Assembly: GCF_000165485.1 (NCBI RefSeq)
Contig: NC_014623.1
Span: 8,450,893 to 8,514,892, forward strand
DNA: 64,000 nt
Direction of reading: 5' to 3'
Source of the DNA: Stigmatella aurantiaca DW4/3-1
GTDB lineage: Bacteria; Myxococcota; Myxococcia; Myxococcales; Myxococcaceae
The stretch's first letter is position 1. The number at the start of each line of letters is the position of its first letter. A program made the position numbers and the translations under genes. Below the pieces are notes generated by a model. The model had not been told where the DNA came from and ran no database searches. It was given only the letters and a program-made list of their open reading frames with translations. Positions 17,664 through 26,010 of this stretch are shown in pieces.

Positions 17664-18317
17664 ATGAACTCGGGAATCCGGTTCGTGGGTTCGCGGCACG
17701 GATTGTGGTTGGGGGCCGCGTGTCTGCTGGTGCTCGCGGTGGGAGGGTGGCTCGCGGTCCGTTTCGGAAAGGCCCCGGCCCCGGAGATGGAAGCCGTGCC
17801 CCCTCCACCCATCCAGACGGTGCCCCCTGGGGTGCCCTCCCCCATCACGCCCCCTCCCGTGGTCCGGCGCGAGTCTCCCAGGCCTCCGCCCAAGCAGGAA
17901 CCCCCGCCGCCCGCGCCCGTGGAGGTGACAGAGACTCCCGCGGCGCCTGTGCCTCCGCCTGGCGAGAAGGTGCTCGTGGATCCCTTCGAACCCCAGGGCG
18001 ATCAGGACGCTCCCATCCGCACGCTGGTGGCGGTCGGTGACATCCAGCTCGGCGTCATCCGGGAGTCCGCCCGGATTCGAGACGAGGCAGGACTGAAGAC
18101 GGTCCTCGTCCAGATTGGCGATGACCTGCGGAAGCGCTTCGAGAAGCCGCAGGAGCCAGGCGCTCCGGGGCCGCAGGAGCTGCTCGATGGGTATCGCGAG
18201 GAGCTCGGCAAATACATGGATGGAATGGTCGAGCTGAGCGGTCCCGGTTTCAGGATCGGCGCGGAGGTCGGTCCACCCCTGCCGCGCGAAAAGTGGTGGA
18301 AGCCACGCGAGCAGTGA
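17664..18317 (+). CDS. Membrane-anchored Pro-rich protein
   Basis: 217 residues from an ATG 13 bases after the triple-DsbA gene. One N-terminal transmembrane segment (LWLGAACLLVLAVGGWLAV), a Pro/Val/Glu-rich linker of about 75 residues resembling a periplasm-spanning TonB-type linker, then a charged C-terminal part. No conserved domain is recognised in the last 100 residues. The close spacing suggests it works with the lipoprotein upstream in the periplasm; what it does is unknown. Confidence 0.65.
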   Translation: MNSGIRFVGSRHGLWLGAACLLVLAVGGWLAVRFGKAPAPEMEAVPPPPIQTVPPGVPSPITPPPVVRRESPRPPPKQEPPPPAPVEVTETPAAPVPPPGEKVLVDPFEPQGDQDAPIRTLVAVGDIQLGVIRESARIRDEAGLKTVLVQIGDDLRKRFEKPQEPGAPGPQELLDGYREELGKYMDGMVELSGPGFRIGAEVGPPLPREKWWKPREQ

Positions 18318-18379
18318 ACGCCTTCTCCATGGGCTCCTGGGTGATTGGCGATGCCGTGCCCTGCTCGTCAACGACACAG

Positions 18380-19813
18380 TCATCGGGACGACAGTGGCTC
18401 GATCCCCCCCGGCGGACAGGTGAACGAGGCTGGCACGGACCAGAGCTGTTCCAAGCCGGTGTCGTCGACGGCAGGGAAGAACACGCGACTGCCCGCGCGG
18501 ACGAAGGGCTCCGGGTCGAGTCTGAACACCACCGGGACGGAGACGTCCGCCAGCTGTCCGGCCGTCGCCGCCGTGCCCCGGGTGAACCAGGGTTTGACGG
18601 AGATGCCGTTGGGTGAGCCAAGGAACAAGACGGCACCCGCGCCAGTGGCGAACACGGGCGAGTAGGAATCGTCACTCCGATGCAGTGATCGAAAGAGCTC
18701 GCGGGTCCCCGTGGCTGTTCCATCCGTCACCCAAAGCACCACGCTGTCGGGCGCGGCATTCATGCCGTGGAGGCCCACCGAAAAGTAGATGGCCCCCTCG
18801 GAGACCGCCGCCCGCTGGGCATCAGGGATTTGATTCCTGTTGTCGCGCGGCAGGGTGGTGACGAGCGTCCTGCCACCACCGCTCAGCGAGAGGCTGTAGA
18901 GGTGAGCCTCCTGGGTCAGATAGACCTTCAAGCCCAACCCTCCCAGGAGGTGGACGCTCTGGCCGAACGTGTCCAGCCGGAGGGTCCCCGCAGCCGTGCC
19001 ATTCGTCTTCCATACCTCGTAGTTCGGACCATCCCGCAAAACGAACAGGCCCTGGTCCCCTGCCCGGCCCAGCTGCTCGATGCGCACAGGCCCCGCGTCC
19101 AGTTGCTTGAGGAAGAGGGTCCCCGCCTGTGTGCCGTCGGTGCGCCACAGCGTCGTGGCCTCGCCCTGAGACCGGAAGAAGAGCAAGGCGTTTCCGGCCT
19201 GTAATGTATATGTATAGTCGAAGTAGCCCAACATGGCACCGGGGAGGCTTGCCAGCACCACTGTGCCCGCACTCGTCCCGTCCGAGCTCCACAGCTCCGG
19301 TATCCCCGACTCTGCGAGGTAGAAGAAAAGCAGTCGGCCGTTGATGGCGGTAGGACTTCGCAGCGAGGAGCCGTAGAAGTTGGCCGGTGCGAAGTCCTTG
19401 ACGAACCGGGTTCCACTCGCAGTCCCGTCACTGGCCCAGAGCTGATTCATCCCCGTGCCTAGGTCATAGAGCGGGAAGAAGAGCGTGTTACCCACCGCCA
19501 CCGGGGGCCCGGCATCGAAGACCCCCTCTGGAAACACTTTCACCTGGACGGTGCCCGTCTCCGTGCCATTGCTGCGCCACAACACCGTGCCACTGTTCGC
19601 AGGGGTGACGGTGAAATAGAGCGTCCCCTGGACATCCGTGAGGCCTTCCAAGCCAGTGTAGAGATTCCCCCCTGGTAGATTGACGACCTTGGTCCGCGAC
19701 GCCACCCCAGGAGGGCAAGCCTGGGCCTTCACCTCACGGGGGGCCTCCTGGAAGCCTCCACAGCCCGCCGCCACCAGCGCCAATACCAGAGCACCACCAC
19801 TCCTGACACGCAT
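18380..19813 (-). CDS. ELWxxDGT-repeat secreted lipoprotein
   Basis: 477 residues. Signal peptide with lipobox VAAGC near residue 18. At least six copies of the ELWxxDGTxxGT repeat are visible, for example LWRSNGTETGT, LWASDGTASGT, LWSSDGTSAGT, LWRTDGTQAGT, VWKTNGTAAGT and LWVTDGTATGT, spaced about 45-50 residues apart, as in a beta-propeller-like surface protein. This repeat family is frequent in myxobacteria; its function is not established. The ATG sits directly behind a perfect palindrome that contains the GGAG ribosome-binding site. Confidence 0.85.
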   Translation of the reverse strand: MRVRSGGALVLALVAAGCGGFQEAPREVKAQACPPGVASRTKVVNLPGGNLYTGLEGLTDVQGTLYFTVTPANSGTVLWRSNGTETGTVQVKVFPEGVFDAGPPVAVGNTLFFPLYDLGTGMNQLWASDGTASGTRFVKDFAPANFYGSSLRSPTAINGRLLFFYLAESGIPELWSSDGTSAGTVVLASLPGAMLGYFDYTYTLQAGNALLFFRSQGEATTLWRTDGTQAGTLFLKQLDAGPVRIEQLGRAGDQGLFVLRDGPNYEVWKTNGTAAGTLRLDTFGQSVHLLGGLGLKVYLTQEAHLYSLSLSGGGRTLVTTLPRDNRNQIPDAQRAAVSEGAIYFSVGLHGMNAAPDSVVLWVTDGTATGTRELFRSLHRSDDSYSPVFATGAGAVLFLGSPNGISVKPWFTRGTAATAGQLADVSVPVVFRLDPEPFVRAGSRVFFPAVDDTGLEQLWSVPASFTCPPGGIEPLSSR

Positions 19814-19815
19814 GT

Positions 19816-19835
19816 CCGCTCCTTCGAAGGAGCGG
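19816..19835 (-). promoter_or_regulatory. Perfect 20-bp palindrome over the ribosome-binding site
   Basis: The sequence CCGCTCCTTCGAAGGAGCGG ends two bases before the ATG of the ELWxxDGT lipoprotein gene and contains its GGAG. It could be an operator, or in RNA a hairpin (stem CCGCTCC/GGAGCGG) that hides the ribosome-binding site. Confidence 0.5.
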
Positions 19836-20028
19836 AAGGTAGGGAGTGAGGAATTGCCTCACAAGGGGAACCCAGAGACTGACTTCGATCCACGACTTGG
19901 GGGCAGCCCTTTGTCCAGAACTCCACTCACCTCACGGCAGGGCATGGTCCTGTTGACTTGCTGTGAAGGGCCCATCTATAGAACCCCACACACTTCAAGA
20001 GATCTGTTGGGGGACTGTCTTGACGGAC

Positions 20029-21087
20029 ATGAGAGTGTCGGGCTTGGAGAGAGGCACTGGAAATGAGCATCTGCGGCTCAACACGCTCATTCAAGCAATG
20101 CTTGAGCAGGAATCCCTCGATACGCTGTTCTCTCAGGAGCAAGGGCTCCAACCGTTGGTGCAGAAGCGGTTGCAGCAAATCATTTCACTGGCTTTTCAGG
20201 AAGACATCCCTGAAGCGAAGCACGAGGTTCATCGGACACTCTTCGCTCTGTACGAGCAGAATGTCCTGCCCGGAGGTCCCGGGGTCGCACCCAATCAGTA
20301 TCACCCGTTCTTGCTCGACATCCGCCACCGCCTGGAGGAAGCCTGGGAGCGCTTCGAGCTCGGGCGCATCCAACTTCGCAAGGACGAGGTGCCCTCGTCT
20401 CCGGAAGCGTTCGTGCGATACTTCCGCCAGCGCTATGCCAACCACCCCGCGACTCGCCACAAGATCTTCGACTTCCTGGAGACGGAGGCCCATCGTGAGC
20501 CGTTTGTCCGCTTCTTCATCAGCGACTGTACCTTGAACATCCGCTTCTATGATCTCGTCGCCCTGTCGCTCGTGGGGCTGCATTCCCAACTCAGGCAGGA
20601 ATTGGCCCAGAACTTCTGGGATGAGATGGGACACGGCACCCGGGAGAACGAGCACAACAACCTGTTCAAGCGCATGCTGGATTACGTGGGTGCCCAGTAC
20701 GATCCCGGCAACTTCGCCGAGTCGCTTGGCTGGCAAGGATTGGCTGGCTACAACCTGTTCCTCCGGTTCGGTTTGCACCGGAAGCACTTCTTGCGCTCCA
20801 TTGGCAACATGGCTGTCTCGGAGATGATGGACCCGGCCAACTACGCCAAGCTGGTGAAGGGCTGCAAGCGAGTGGGGCTCACGGACGAGAAGGCCCTCAC
20901 CTACTACCTGGAGCACGTCTCCGTTGATGTGGCGCATGGGGATGGTTGGATTGCCAATGTCATGCTGCCCATGGCGAATCAATTCCCGAATCATACCTGC
21001 GACATCCTCATCGGCGCTGAGATGCGTCTCAATACGTGCTTCGACTACTATGAGAACCTGTACAGCCAGTTGACCCATCTTGCATGA
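20029..21087 (+). CDS. Haem-oxygenase-like diiron oxidase family protein
   Basis: 352 residues. The all-helical sequence has the pattern of the iron-containing redox (Haem_oxygenas_2/HDO) family: RHKIFDFLETEAHRE, then NFWDEMGHGTRENEHNNLF and YYLEHVSVDVAHGDGW, which together supply the Glu/His/Asp metal ligands. Known members include non-haem diiron oxygenases that act on natural-product precursors or fatty acids. The ATG at 20029 is chosen; GTG at 19963 in the same frame is possible, and neither has a strong ribosome-binding site. It stands alone between a lipoprotein and a DUF3592 gene, so the substrate is unknown. Confidence 0.7.
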   Translation: MRVSGLERGTGNEHLRLNTLIQAMLEQESLDTLFSQEQGLQPLVQKRLQQIISLAFQEDIPEAKHEVHRTLFALYEQNVLPGGPGVAPNQYHPFLLDIRHRLEEAWERFELGRIQLRKDEVPSSPEAFVRYFRQRYANHPATRHKIFDFLETEAHREPFVRFFISDCTLNIRFYDLVALSLVGLHSQLRQELAQNFWDEMGHGTRENEHNNLFKRMLDYVGAQYDPGNFAESLGWQGLAGYNLFLRFGLHRKHFLRSIGNMAVSEMMDPANYAKLVKGCKRVGLTDEKALTYYLEHVSVDVAHGDGWIANVMLPMANQFPNHTCDILIGAEMRLNTCFDYYENLYSQLTHLA

Positions 21088-21133
21088 ACCGTCGGACGTT
21101 TCCATCGGACGGCCGTGCGCAAGCTTGCCATCT

Positions 21134-21637
21134 TCACGGCCCCGTCCCCGTTGTGACGGCCTGTGAGGGTGGATGCATCGGGCGCAGGAGCAGCCACACA
21201 AAAAAGGCGGCGACGCCAAGACAGCTTAAGATCAGCGCTCCTTGCTCAATGAGACTGATCGGCACCAGGTGGCTGTCCTGGGGGGCCGCCGCGTTGTAGC
21301 GGACCCTGACCGTGGCCGGATTCTGGGAGCCGAACCGGGCCAGGATCTTCTCCATCCGGAGGTAGCAGGAGCGGTCCTGCTCCACCTGGCTGGACACATA
21401 TGTCTTTCCATCGACGGCGTACTCGTAGGTCGCCTTGACTTCGTTGATATGTTGGTTGTTGCTGTTGCTGTGGGGCCTGAGGGTGAACGACAGGACTCTG
21501 CCCTCGGTGGGCTTCCAGTCCACTGCGTAGGCGCGGTAGAACGTGGGAAGCGCCATCACGAAGGCGCCCCCGAACAGCAGAATTCCCGCCAAGGCAATGC
21601 CTCGGATGATGCGTGTCGCAGAGTCGGTGTTCTTCAT
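21134..21637 (-). CDS. DUF3592 membrane protein
   Basis: 167 residues with two transmembrane segments, near residues 10-30 and 130-152, enclosing an extracytoplasmic beta-rich domain. The conserved pattern is GRVLSFTLRP, TYEYAVDGKTYVSS and VRVRYNAAAPQDSHL, as in DUF3592 proteins. The ATG overlaps the stop of a truncated upstream reading frame (ATGA), suggesting it was once the second gene of an operon. Function unknown. Confidence 0.75.
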   Translation of the reverse strand: MKNTDSATRIIRGIALAGILLFGGAFVMALPTFYRAYAVDWKPTEGRVLSFTLRPHSNSNNQHINEVKATYEYAVDGKTYVSSQVEQDRSCYLRMEKILARFGSQNPATVRVRYNAAAPQDSHLVPISLIEQGALILSCLGVAAFFVWLLLRPMHPPSQAVTTGTGP

Positions 21638-21891
21638 GCGTCCAGTTCGCGGGTGATGACGAGGAGGTTTTGCGCGTCACGCGTTAGCTCGGGGTCTGGA
21701 AATACCGGCGTGATTCCCATGGACGCATCATACTGCCGCCGCCAGGACAGGCGGGTTACTGCGAAGGTGTGAACCTGGGCCCCCGGAGCGTTGAAGCCCG
21801 CCCCCCCGTTATGGAGAGTCCGGGCGACCGCGTCGGCGGGAATCCGGACGCTGGGGGGCCCTGCGTCCGGGGGGACGCTCGGCTTACAGGC
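21634..21891 (-). pseudogene. 3' remnant of a gene once coupled to the DUF3592 gene
   Basis: The minus-strand frame gives about 85 residues with strongly GC-rich third positions: ACKPSVPPDAGPPSV at the left, GFNAPGAQVHTFAVTRL in the middle and a natural end RDAQNLLVITRELDA. Its TGA overlaps the ATG of the DUF3592 gene. No ATG, GTG or TTG exists between the preceding in-frame stop and this segment, and ACK followed by a Pro-rich linker looks like the lipobox region of a lipoprotein whose signal peptide has been lost. The family is not recognised. Confidence 0.5.
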
Positions 21892-22051
21892 CGTCGAGCG
21901 AAGCCGTATGAAAACGCGGTCGTCTGGTCGGCTTCTTCGTCACATCGTGGGCGGGCCCTCTCCACCGCGAAGTCGTCGTGTCCAGGTTGAACCCTGTCAG
22001 AGGTCGATCAGAGTGCTGGAATTCCTATCAACGGAGAATCGAGCTCCTACC

Positions 22052-23089
22052 ATGTCGCACGTCACGAATGCCCCCCCTGCGCAGAACATTCCTCCCGCCC
22101 AGCAAATGTTCGAGCTCGTCGCCAGCTACTGGAAAACCCAGTTGGTCGCGGCCGTCGCCCGATTGGGACTGGCGGACCATCTTGGGAGCGGCACTCGCTC
22201 GAGTGACGAGCTCGCACGCGAGGCGAAGGCCAGTCCTGACGGCGTCTACCGCCTGCTGCGCGGAGGCGTGGCCATCGGACTCTTCGAGGAAAAGCCTCCG
22301 CGCACGTTCACGCTCACCCCCTTGGGCGCATGCCTCCGCACGTCCGTGCCCGGCTCGATGGCGGACTGGGCCATCACCCAGGCCGACCGGGTGCATTGGC
22401 TGCCCTGGGGCCAGCTCCACGAGGCGGTCCGCACAGGCCAGCCGATGACCCGGCAGACGCTGGGCGCCGATGGTTGGGAGTACCTCTCCCAGCACCCCGA
22501 GGAGGCCGCTTACTTCGCCCGGGCGATGGGCGACCTCAGCACCTTCGTGGCCAGCGACGTGGCTCGCGTCCATGATTTCTCGCGGTATGCCCGTGTGGCG
22601 GATGTGGGAGGGAGCGAAGGAGCGCTCCTGACCGTGGTGCTCCGCGCATTCCCCCACTGCCGGGGCATCCTCTTCGATCTACCCCACGTCATCGAAGGGG
22701 CCCGTAAGCGCCTGAAGGCGGAGGGGCTGGCCGACAGGACCCAGGTGGTGGGCGGCAACTTCTTCGAGCCGGTCCTCCCGGAAGCGGATGCCTATCTGCT
22801 CAAGAACGTCCTCCACGACTGGGACGATGCGAGCTGTACTCTCCTGCTGAGCCAGATCCACCGGGCCGCGCCGACGGGGGGGCGGCTGCTCGTGGTGGAG
22901 AGCGTCATTCCAGATGACGGCAGGGCCTCGGCAACCGCACTCATGGACTTGAACATGCTCGTCATGGCCGGTGGGCGCGAGCGCACAGCCAGCGCGTACA
23001 AGGCGTTGCTCGCCAGCGCCTCCTGGGAGCTGGAGCGCATCACCCCCGCGGGGTCCATGGTGAGTGTCATCGAGGCGCGCCGACGCTGA
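22052..23089 (+). CDS. Plant-type O-methyltransferase (family 2)
   Basis: 345 residues. An N-terminal winged-helix dimerisation domain (residues 15-100, QLVAAVARLGLADHL) is followed by a SAM-binding domain with VADVGGSEGALLTVVL (motif I) near residue 182, FDLPHVIEGA and NVLHDWDDASCTLLL, which contains the catalytic His-Asp of this family. It should methylate a hydroxyl group on a small aromatic or polyketide-like acceptor. The frame extends far upstream, but homology begins at the ATG at 22052. No biosynthetic genes lie directly beside it, so the acceptor is not known. Confidence 0.82.
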   Translation: MSHVTNAPPAQNIPPAQQMFELVASYWKTQLVAAVARLGLADHLGSGTRSSDELAREAKASPDGVYRLLRGGVAIGLFEEKPPRTFTLTPLGACLRTSVPGSMADWAITQADRVHWLPWGQLHEAVRTGQPMTRQTLGADGWEYLSQHPEEAAYFARAMGDLSTFVASDVARVHDFSRYARVADVGGSEGALLTVVLRAFPHCRGILFDLPHVIEGARKRLKAEGLADRTQVVGGNFFEPVLPEADAYLLKNVLHDWDDASCTLLLSQIHRAAPTGGRLLVVESVIPDDGRASATALMDLNMLVMAGGRERTASAYKALLASASWELERITPAGSMVSVIEARRR

Positions 23090-23101
23090 GCGGTTTCCTG
23101 C

Positions 23102-23230
23102 GTGCGCACCACGTCCGCGTTCCTCGGGGTGTTCGAGGTTGGCATCGGCCTCCTCATCACCCTGCGGCGCTGGGCGCCGAGGCTCTCGGGGCTCGCGAGC
23201 CTTGCCGCCTCGGTCATGGTCCTCCCCCTG
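23102..23230 (+). pseudogene. Fragment of a DUF417 (YkgB-like) membrane protein
   Basis: Just 13 bases after the methyltransferase the frame reads TSAFLGVFEVGIGLLITL and WAPRLSGLASLAASVMVL followed by a TFLTE segment. This matches the middle part of DUF417 membrane proteins (a helix, a W/FSP-K turn, then a second helix and a TLSF motif). The first helix region and the C-terminus are missing, and the frame then runs into the crotonase gene, so I read it as a remnant. Confidence 0.5.
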
Positions 23231-23301
23231 ACCTTCCTCACTGAGCGCTTCGTGTTCCGCGCGAGTGCGGTACGGTTCGCGCACTCTCGCGGGAGGCCGT
23301 C

Positions 23302-24129
23302 ATGGACGCTGGATACAAATCGCTGCGCATCGAAAAGGCGGACGGAGTCGCCGAGCTGGTCCTCTTGGGCCCGGGACGTGGCAACGCCATGGGACCGGAC
23401 TTCTGGCGGGAGATGCCAGAGGCCCTGCGCGACCTGGAGGCCGATGACTTCGTACGGGTGGTGCTGGTGCGCGGCCATGGCGACCACTTCACCTACGGCC
23501 TGGACTTGATGGGGATGATGGAATCCCTGGGGCCGCTGCTCACCGGTGACAACAACCTCGCCCTGGAGCGCACGAAGCTGCTCAAGCTGATTGGCGACAT
23601 GCAGCAGGCCACCGAAGGCGTTGCCCGCTGCCGCAAGCCCTTCATCGCCGCCGTGCATGGCTGGTGCATTGGCGGAGGCATGGACCTCATCGCCGCGTGT
23701 GACTTCCGCTACTGCTCCCGCGAGGCGAAGTTCTCCCTGCGCGAGGTGAAGGTCGGCATCGTCGCGGACCTTGGCGCCCTCCAGCGCCTGCCGCGCATCA
23801 TTGGAGAGGGACACACGCGCGAGCTGGCCTACACTGGTGGAGACGTGGACTCGGAGCGCGCCCTCCGCATGGGCCTCGTCAATGAGGTCTTCGCATCCCC
23901 CGAGGAACTGCTCACGCAGGCCCGTGCCACCGCGCGCCGCATCGCCGACAATCCACCCCTGGTCGTCCAGGGTGCCAAGCAAGTGATGGAGTACTGCGCC
24001 GACAAGTCCACGGCGGACGGCCTGCGCTACGTCGCCGTGTGGAACTCCGCGTTCCTCCAGTCACATGACCTCGCCGAGGCCTTCGCCGCCTTCGCCGAGC
24101 GACGCCCCGCCCACTTCCTGGGGCGCTGA
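23302..24129 (+). CDS. Crotonase-fold enzyme, dienoyl-CoA isomerase type
   Basis: 275 residues, with GGGAGG before the ATG. Crotonase oxyanion-hole segments are GPGRGNAMGPDFW and HGWCIGGGMDLIAACDFRY. The acidic residues of the delta3,5-delta2,4-dienoyl-CoA isomerase (ECH1) group are present: Asp in ACDFRYC, Glu in SLREVKVGI and Asp in VADLGALQRLP. It probably shifts double bonds in unsaturated fatty acyl-CoAs during beta-oxidation. The end of the protein has no peroxisomal or export feature. No linked fatty-acid genes are seen. Confidence 0.82.
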   Translation: MDAGYKSLRIEKADGVAELVLLGPGRGNAMGPDFWREMPEALRDLEADDFVRVVLVRGHGDHFTYGLDLMGMMESLGPLLTGDNNLALERTKLLKLIGDMQQATEGVARCRKPFIAAVHGWCIGGGMDLIAACDFRYCSREAKFSLREVKVGIVADLGALQRLPRIIGEGHTRELAYTGGDVDSERALRMGLVNEVFASPEELLTQARATARRIADNPPLVVQGAKQVMEYCADKSTADGLRYVAVWNSAFLQSHDLAEAFAAFAERRPAHFLGR

Positions 24130-24222
24130 GCCTCCCGAGCGCGTCACGCGGCGGCGTCGCCGACGCAGCCCATCCATGTGAACACGCGCTGGAGGTGAAA
24201 CATCGCTCCATGCCACACGCAG

Positions 24223-24303
24223 TCAGAGCGGAAGCCCGGTGAAGAGCAGGTGCGTGGTGCCGCCCGGCAGCGGGCACTTCATCTGCCAGGCGATGCAGCC
24301 GTC
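24223..24303 (-). pseudogene. Short fragment of an IS91-type transposase
   Basis: The minus-strand frame LQDGCIAWQMKCPLPGGT then HLLFTGLPL-stop resembles the segment of IS91-family (Y2-type) transposases just before the LxxLxPPPRxxxxRxHGVFAP motif. That motif is what the other fragment at 40090-40290 retains. Only about 27 codons remain. Confidence 0.4.
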
Positions 24304-24355
24304 TTGAAGCCCGTGACAAACCCTCCAGTTCCAGCAACTTCAACCCAAGCGGGAA

Positions 24356-25378
24356 TCAGTTGCAGCCGCTCCCCTTGGTCGGACCGAGGTCCGCCCACTG
24401 GATCCTGCCGTCGGGGACGCCCCAGCGCGCATTGGTATAGCTCTCGAGGTCGATCAGCGCGTCGGCGTTCCCCCTGTTCTGGGTGCAGCAACCATTGCAG
24501 TCCGAGTCGGCACACGTGTCGAGCACGGTGACCACGATGGTCTTCGAGCCGGATTTCAAGCAAAGGTCATGGAGCTTGAGCGCGTTCATGTTGGGGAACA
24601 CCGCGGCGATGTTGTGTGCCGCCACCCACGCCTCCGGCTTCTTCCCTTGGCACGCCGCAAACTGCCCTGCCCACGTGCAGCCGTTGTACTTGATGCACTC
24701 CTCGCTGTTCGGATCCGGGTACGACGTGTAGTTGGTCTTGTTGGCAGTCTTCCAGACGAGGCCGGGAGCGTCACAGCCCGTCGTGGGAGGAGGCGGCGTC
24801 GTGCCCCCGGACAAGCCAGAGATCGTCAACCGCTCCCACGAGCCGAGCGCGGCGCCATACGCGAACACCGTGCCGCCGCCGCCGTTCTCCGCCGACACCC
24901 AATTGCCAGTCGTTACCGTCTGCAAGCCGACGATGTCGCCGTTGGCGATCGGGCCGCTCCCGCTCTGCTTGACGATGCGGAACGTCTCCCAGCCAAGGCG
25001 ACTCCCGCTGGCGGCGTTCAGCGTCGAGCCGCCGCCGTTCGCGGCCTGAAAGTACTGCCCGGTGCCCGCGATAATGAAGATCGAGTCTCCACTCTCAAGG
25101 GCCCCGCCGTTGATGTCATCGATCGTGAACTTCTCCCACGCTTGCGCGGCCGTCGCCGTCGCGATCACGTCGCTGCCGCCGTTGTTGCGAGCGCCCACGT
25201 ATCGATTGCCGAGCACCGTCTTGAAGCTCACGCCGGAGAGGAGCAACGGACTCGAGACGGTCTCGGTGACGTCCTCCTGCCCGTCAGGCGAACTGCTCAC
25301 CGGAGTGCACGCGCCCGTGAGAAACAGAGCCGAACACGCGGCACGAAGGAACAGCTTTGAACGTTTGAACTGGAGCAT
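24356..25378 (-). CDS. Secreted lipoprotein: fascin-like domain plus double-psi-barrel domain
   Basis: 340 residues. Signal peptide with lipobox LTGAC near residue 24. Residues about 50-190 form three beta-trefoil-like repeats of fascin type (GNRYVGARNNGGSDVIA, GQYFQAANGGGSTLNA, GNWVSAENGGGGTVFA), a Thr/Pro linker follows, and residues about 205-340 resemble a barwin/expansin-type barrel with many cysteines and the Asp in VTVLDTCADSDCNGCC. It is probably surface-exposed and binds glycans or actin-like ligands; no catalytic claim is made. The start lies 630 bases from the divergent NRPS start. Confidence 0.7.
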   Translation of the reverse strand: MLQFKRSKLFLRAACSALFLTGACTPVSSSPDGQEDVTETVSSPLLLSGVSFKTVLGNRYVGARNNGGSDVIATATAAQAWEKFTIDDINGGALESGDSIFIIAGTGQYFQAANGGGSTLNAASGSRLGWETFRIVKQSGSGPIANGDIVGLQTVTTGNWVSAENGGGGTVFAYGAALGSWERLTISGLSGGTTPPPPTTGCDAPGLVWKTANKTNYTSYPDPNSEECIKYNGCTWAGQFAACQGKKPEAWVAAHNIAAVFPNMNALKLHDLCLKSGSKTIVVTVLDTCADSDCNGCCTQNRGNADALIDLESYTNARWGVPDGRIQWADLGPTKGSGCN

Positions 25379-25477
25379 GAATCCTGCCTTCTCTAACGGG
25401 CGGAGATTGAAGGGTGTCCTCGCGCCTACAGAGAACTTTGCAGCTGGATTCGGGTCATCGAAATCGACAGAGTGCTC

Positions 25478-25498
25478 CCAGTAGTCGAATAATACTGG
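25478..25498. promoter_or_regulatory. Inverted repeat in an AT-rich patch between divergent genes
   Basis: CCAGTA and TACTGG face each other across a 9-nt spacer, about 100 bases upstream of the lipoprotein start on the minus strand and within an unusually AT-rich stretch. It may be an operator or promoter element; evidence is weak. Confidence 0.25.
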
Positions 25499-25536
25499 TT
25501 TTTAACATTCCCCTTGACTTCATTGCTTGACCATTT

Positions 25537-25890
25537 TTACCGACATGTGGGTCTCCATCCCCCTGGAGCACAGGCCAGCACTTGGGCCAGTTCAATGAGG
25601 TTGCCGAAGGGATCGCAGAAGAATGCGAGCTTGCGGCTGATGGCTGGCAGGACGAACGGCTCGATGGGCACATCGCGCCCACGCAGCCGTGATTCGGTGC
25701 CCAGGCGCCCAACAACAGACGCGTTCCCATGGAAAATTCGGATTGCCCGTGCAAGGCAATCCGGAGGATTTGAGTACCAGGGCGCGCGGTACAAGGCGCG
25801 CTCTGTACCACCTCTGAGACGCGAGCTCGCACGCCACCAGTGCTGGCAGCGGCATCGAGCCGTGGAACTGCTCGATTGCGCCCTCGACAT
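25537..25890 (-). pseudogene. Decayed VOC/glyoxalase-like gene
   Basis: The end of this minus-strand frame reads KLAFFCDPFGNLIELAQ, the typical last strand of a vicinal-oxygen-chelate (glyoxalase/bleomycin-resistance) domain with the metal-binding Glu. A plausible upstream part (HVEGAIEQFHGSMPLPA, LASQRWYRARL) lies in another frame, so at least one frameshift is present. The first half of the domain and a start codon are missing. It lies in the leader region of the NRPS gene and on the opposite strand. Confidence 0.5.
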
Positions 25891-26010
25891 GCCCTGAGCG
25901 CAGGGGCCACGCCCGCGCTCTCCTGCAGGCCCCGGTCAGTCGCCCCGCAGGATCAGCGCTGCTACGATGCTGCGCGCCCACCGCTCCCCATCCCACTCGA
26001 CATCGGATTC

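Noticed and set aside
21088-21114. CCGTCGG / CGGACGG inverted repeat after the diiron-protein gene
   Set aside because: One mismatch in a 7-bp stem with a 10-nt loop and no T-run; too weak to call a terminator.
25840-26010. Possible 57-codon N-terminal extension of the NRPS
   Set aside because: FAAL homology begins at the ATG at 26011, and the extension overlaps the VOC remnant on the other strand.
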